A DNA stretch of 64,000 nt, taken from NCBI GenBank assembly GCA_000934455.1, contig KN887010.1, positions 33,009 to 97,008 of the forward strand, written 5' to 3'. Below are positions 60,101 to 64,000 of this stretch, piece by piece. How positions within the stretch are numbered: position 1 is the stretch's first letter; each line of letters begins with the position of its first letter. Position numbers and translations under genes: made by a program. The DNA comes from Apostichopus parvimensis. Taxonomy: Eukaryota; Echinodermata; Holothuroidea; Aspidochirotida; Stichopodidae. The notes below the pieces were generated by a model, which searched no databases, had not been told where the DNA came from, and saw only the letters and a program-made list of their open reading frames with translations.

Positions 60101-62471
60101 TACACGTTCACCCATATCCGTATTTCTTACAAACCCTTCCAAATGGATGAGCGAAAGATCTTGCTAGTCAATGTTTTACTGCTGATCACGTATTTGCGGC
60201 ATTTAATGTTAGGTCTAAAGACCTAGTAAGATCTATGCGTATGCTAAAGTAACTTTCTTATAGACTATAGGCCATACATAGTGGTTTTAGCCTTTCATTA
60301 AAATATCTAGTCCACACTACTGTTTTGGTACCTTCTAACATACCACACACACAGACAACACACACATAGTAAAAACAGTAAGAGAAAAGTACTAGGGAAA
60401 TGAGGGGCTTCATCACCTCCTTTGCACTGAATTCATCAGTTGTTGTATTTCAAAATCCTTACATGGTCCTCCTCCCCACCCCCTGAAAACAAACATTCTT
60501 TCTTGCAGGTTACACCACAATTGGTCGCTGAGCTTACTCCACAGGTTTTATCTGAACTTGGAATAAGTCTAGCAGGAAAGCAAGCATTGTTGAGGATGAA
60601 ATGCACGCAAAGATGTTCATCACAGACCACAGTGGTCTTAGCAGGTAATTTCATGTTAACTTAGATTTTTTGATATGAAACATATTCATACAGAAAACAC
60701 TCGAGAATGTTTTCTTTTGAAAATTTGAAATCTGCAAAACTAAATGTTACTGTTCAGCTGTGATGGCTGTACATAAATTAGACACTGCTTGTGCCCATTT
60801 TTCTTCTTACAGCTAGCTCACACAAAGAATACAAAAATTGAAAAAAAGGGGGGGAGGGAACAGAAATAGATCAATACTAAGGAAATTGCTCCCTTATGTT
60901 ACATGACATCCATATCCAATTCAACTCCCTCCTCATTTCCACAACATACAAGTGTTATAGATGTATAGTTTCTGACACAATTAAGAATCATTGTTCTTAG
61001 CTCATAATTCAACTCATCTGCAGCCCTTTCTAAAAGTGTCAGACAAAGAAATTGTTTGTACCAGTTAACACTTTACAGTAATTGTCTAGTACTCTTTACC
61101 TGGTTTAATGAGGACTTAGGGACTTACATCTGAGAAGTAAAAGCGAAAGCATCATGTCCATCAATTTGTCATGAATGTGTATCTACTAAAAGATCATAAA
61201 TTTTGTTCCAAGGTTACTTTGGAAAACACCCATTTGAGGTCCTTGTGTCTGGACCACAGGGGAGTCATTGCACAAGTGATTGGTGCCACCTGCTGTTTAC
61301 ATCATTCACTTGTGGTTCATTTGGATTCAAGGATTTGACCACCATGTGTGTATTTATGAGATGAAAATAATAAAGATGACATAACAATGAAACTCCATTT
61401 TGGCTAACAAACCCTATTATTATAGTTAAACAATGACATATGGCAAAAGTTAATATTTTATGATGCTGTACAATGGTAAAATCACGCATATTTTTTTCAG
61501 GTTGTATTTCTACTGAAGAACAATATTTAGAGGTGACCCCTCGTCAAACAGTTATATATGGTTCATGAAGTAAACAGAACTATTTTGATTTATACTCATA
61601 CTAATTAAGTCACTTCCTCAAATGAAAAAAAAGAGGTAAAATCACGCATATTTTTTCAGGTTGTATTTTTACTGAAGAACAATATTTAGAGGTGACCCCT
61701 CGTCAAACAGTTATATATGGTTCATGAAGTAAACAGAACTATTTAGATTTATACACATACTAATTAAGTCACTTCCTGAAATGAAAAAAAAAAGGAATAA
61801 CAAATAGGAAAACAGTACTTTAATCATGGCATCATGTGAATTGTTTACAATGTAGTTAAAGTTTGTTAAATAACATAGAATATATGTCACTAAAGGGTGC
61901 TCTGCTGCTTCTTTTTCACACAGTTTATATTAAATGTTCCCTTATTAATCCAGGCATGGAATCATTGAGCCAGTTTGGATTTGTGTTTTTTGTATTTTTT
62001 ATAATTGCTTCTTAAGAGCCATAAACAAACATGTTAATTGTCACATTTATGGATCAGTTTTGAACAAGTCGAACATAAAATAGGCCATGAATATCTGCTA
62101 AGAAATTGGTCGGTTAATATTTCTAAATCAGTGAACAGCAGTGTCTGAGATGTAAAGGAAGTATGGATCTGTATGATTTACATGAAACACAGGTTTATTG
62201 ATATGAAATGCCATCAGCGGCCATCAGTAAATAAAGAAAATTAATGGTGGTGAATCAACACGTGAATATCACTGTACTATACATTGTATCACATATGTTA
62301 CTTATTGTATACAGTTTGACAACTGTGTATTGAAATTTGTTTTGTGCAGCTGTGGAAAGGCGCAACCTGTTCAGAGATGTTCCTGTACGGGGTGGCAACA
62401 ATGACACAAGAAAGAAAAGGAAGGCCAAAGAAGTTGCTATCAATTTCTTTGCTCTATCAAGGATTCATCAG
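57119..62471 (+). CDS. Unrecognised host gene, three exons, continues past window
   Basis: Exon 1 (57119-57190) starts at ATG in a good context (aggATGG) and reads MDEIVDSLGIANS to RREQ, with a weak gtcgga donor. Exon 2 (60509-60644) follows tcttgcag: VTPQLVAELTPQVLSELGI, LAGKQALLRMKC, ending in phase 1 at gtaatt. Exon 3 (62350-62471) follows gtgcag: VERRNLFRDVPVRGGNN, TRKKRKAKEVAINFFA, RIHQ, ending in phase 0 at gtatgt. All phases match. The LTPQVLSELGI..AGKQALL segment resembles the end helices of a SAM-like domain; the rest has no recognised fold and carries a basic tract that could be a nuclear signal. No stop is reached, so further exons lie beyond 62471, perhaps outside the window. Confidence 0.55.
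59125..59339. other. Assembly gap
   Basis: Unknown bases (N) within the first intron of the 57-62 kb gene. Confidence 0.95.
61475..61795 (+). repeat. Recent 160-bp tandem duplication, possibly a duplicated exon
   Basis: Copies at 61475-61634 and 61635-61795 differ at only a handful of bases. Each holds a polypyrimidine-cag acceptor followed by 60 open bases (CISTEEQYLEVTPRQTVIYG in copy 1, with Ser to Phe in copy 2). The 60 bases would be a symmetric phase 1-1 exon between exons 2 and 3 of the surrounding gene, but the following gttcat is a poor donor. Confidence 0.8.
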
Positions 62472-63079
62472 GTATGTTGTTGACATACATTTGTGCAAAA
62501 CACACATGACTAAACTGCATTTATGTATCTATATATTTTTGTAATAACAGTACAGTAGCTTTAATTTTATGGTTTTTAATATCTTTCTTTAAATTATTGC
62601 TCTACCTGTTATGTGTCTTTACTCCCTCATAATCAATATTTATTTTTCTGTTGATCAATTCTCAGTAGTTTTGGTATTCCTCTAAATGCTCTAATTTTGA
62701 CAATAGCATGTTTCAGTATCAACAATGCTTAGGCTCTCATACTCTAAATTGATTGCTTAATAGCAATGCTGGCATATTTAGAAGCAGAATCACATCATCA
62801 CATTTTGTATGGCTGTATGAATTTCTCAATTTGGTGGTATATTATTTCTTGGAGTGCACCTCATACATACTCCTTTGCATCACATGCCATACTTTATCTC
62901 TTTCTCAAACAGTAATTACCATCCAAAATGAGATAAATTTAAGTAATATCCTTATACAGAACTTTCAGCATAGACTCCAAACTCAAAGAGTCCTTGCAGC
63001 TTCACATAAATTCTTCTGTCTGCATCATGATTGGTTTACTAGAGTTGCTCATTACTTCCATGATAGGGAGCAGCTCGAT

Positions 63080-63305
63080 ATTCATAAGCTCAGTTATTCA
63101 TAAGGTTCATTGGTCATAAGGTTCGTTATTCATAATGTTCATTGTTCATAAGGTTCGTTATCCATAATTAGAAAAACGGTTCTTTAGACATAAGGTTCGT
63201 TATACATAATTGGAAAAAGGTTCGCTATACATAATTGACAAAAAGTTTCGTTATTCATAATCGAAGAAAAGGTAAGTTATTTATAATCGAAAAAAGGTTT
63301 GTTTT
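63080..63305 (+). repeat. Tandem repeat (GGTTCGTTATTCATAA)
   Basis: At least ten units of aaggttcgttattcataa(t), some followed by (t/c)gaaaaa. Similar ttcgttattc words are scattered repeats in other marine invertebrates, from general knowledge. Confidence 0.8.
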
Positions 63306-63609
63306 TGGGCTCATACTAAAGTAATTAAGTACACAAACAATACTGTGGTTCTCGTTAACTTGAAGGAGACAGTAATTTAGAGAAATTTGATGATTCTCAA
63401 TGACCAGAATTGTGATGCGTTAAAGCTCATCTCACTCTTGCAATTAACATGCAGCTAAAGAAAGAAAAAAAAAAGAGAAAGAAATGGTTGTTAGAATTGT
63501 TCACGTTTGTTTACTCATTTTGGGTAGCAATTCTTCAATTAAAAGTCAATTATGGTTCAAAATCTGCCTCAAAATATATTTTTCCAGCCAGAACCTTATA
63601 CCCAAATTT

Positions 63610-63930
63610 CTAAGATTGATCTTTGTGACAATCAAATTCATCGACATCAAAACATTTAGCAGGTATAATTACACAAAAACGTTTTCAAAACGTCATTAAA
63701 ACGTTTCGTCTTTTGTTTTGATAACGTTATTTATGGTGTAATTAATATGTCACGAAAACGTTTTCAGGCTATTATTTCAAAACCTTTTTTCGTTTAAACA
63801 TTAATATAACATTAATATCGCATAAAAACGTTATGCCGACATTTTTATAACACCACATTTTAACGTTAAAAAACATATTTTAGAAGCTCTTTTAAAAATG
63901 TTATGATAACGTTTTGTGTTTGCTGGGAAC
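63610..63930. repeat. AACGTT-rich foldback-like repeat
   Basis: The words aaaacgtttt, aacgtta and ataacgttt occur about a dozen times in both orientations, ending in ataacgttttgtgtttgctgg. Looks like a small non-autonomous element or old inverted array. Confidence 0.55.
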
Positions 63931-64000
63931 TTAATGTGACCATTTTGCAAGCATGTAACTGTATATCGTATGCAACACACCAAAGATATCATTGGTCACA

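Noticed and set aside
62753-63103. 116-codon frame after exon 3
   Set aside because: Lacks a fitting acceptor and has AT-driven hydrophobic text; not supported as the next exon.
63080-63305. CRISPR array
   Set aside because: Units are adjacent without unique spacers, and the genome is animal.

Overview
The window looks like an intron-rich, AT-rich, repeat-laden animal nuclear genome. Short exons with GT..AG borders, LINE reverse transcriptases, a Helentron, many private minisatellites and frequent aggcctat-type words suggest a marine invertebrate, perhaps a deuterostome such as an echinoderm. That placement is an inference; nothing here fixes the species. Three assembly gaps lie at 11507-12001, 25811-26705 and 59125-59339.

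Layout. 0.3-2.5 kb: a two-exon DUF7869-type, transposase-like gene. 2.6-8.1 kb: a multi-exon gene that joins a KMT5A-like SET domain to a Ser/Thr/Gln repeat region, zinc fingers, a tyrosine-recombinase core and a Myb-like C-terminus. 9.3-10.6 kb: a degenerate long-period tandem repeat. 12.1-12.8 kb: an interspersed repeat with an inverted partner at 35.7-36.06 kb. 13.8-14.4 kb: the last two exons of a DUF4806 gene. 14.8-16.7 kb: an L2/CR1-like LINE on the minus strand, flanked by GAGTCC arrays. 19.0-22.8 kb: a decayed unit of coiled coil, transposase-like core, two Tudor-like modules and an SGNH hydrolase, followed by a dimeric tandem repeat. 27.3-28.1 kb: the 3' end of a second LINE. 29.6-32.2 kb: a DNA transposon with its transposase-like gene between inverted copies of a GCGAGGGACGGAAT motif. 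33.1-34.8 kb: two divergent first-exon candidates. 36.1-41.8 kb: a Helentron (21-residue repeats, DUF6570-like, Rep, PIF1-like helicase, AP-like endonuclease). 46.1-48.3 kb: a third LINE. 50.3-53.4 kb: a further transposase-like gene pair ending in a zinc knuckle. 57.1-62.5 kb: three phase-matched exons of an unrecognised host gene that runs off the right end.

How the parts relate. Most coding sequence is mobile-element enzyme in different stages of decay, and at least four different RNase H-like or tyrosine-recombinase families share the window. The two most unusual assemblies are the SET-recombinase fusion and the transposase/Tudor/SGNH unit. Both join a DNA-cutting or DNA-joining enzyme to a chromatin-type or esterase-type module. 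The more likely host genes are the 57-62 kb gene, the DUF4806 gene and the two divergent exons near 34 kb. Exon borders below are read from splice consensus and reading-frame phase only.
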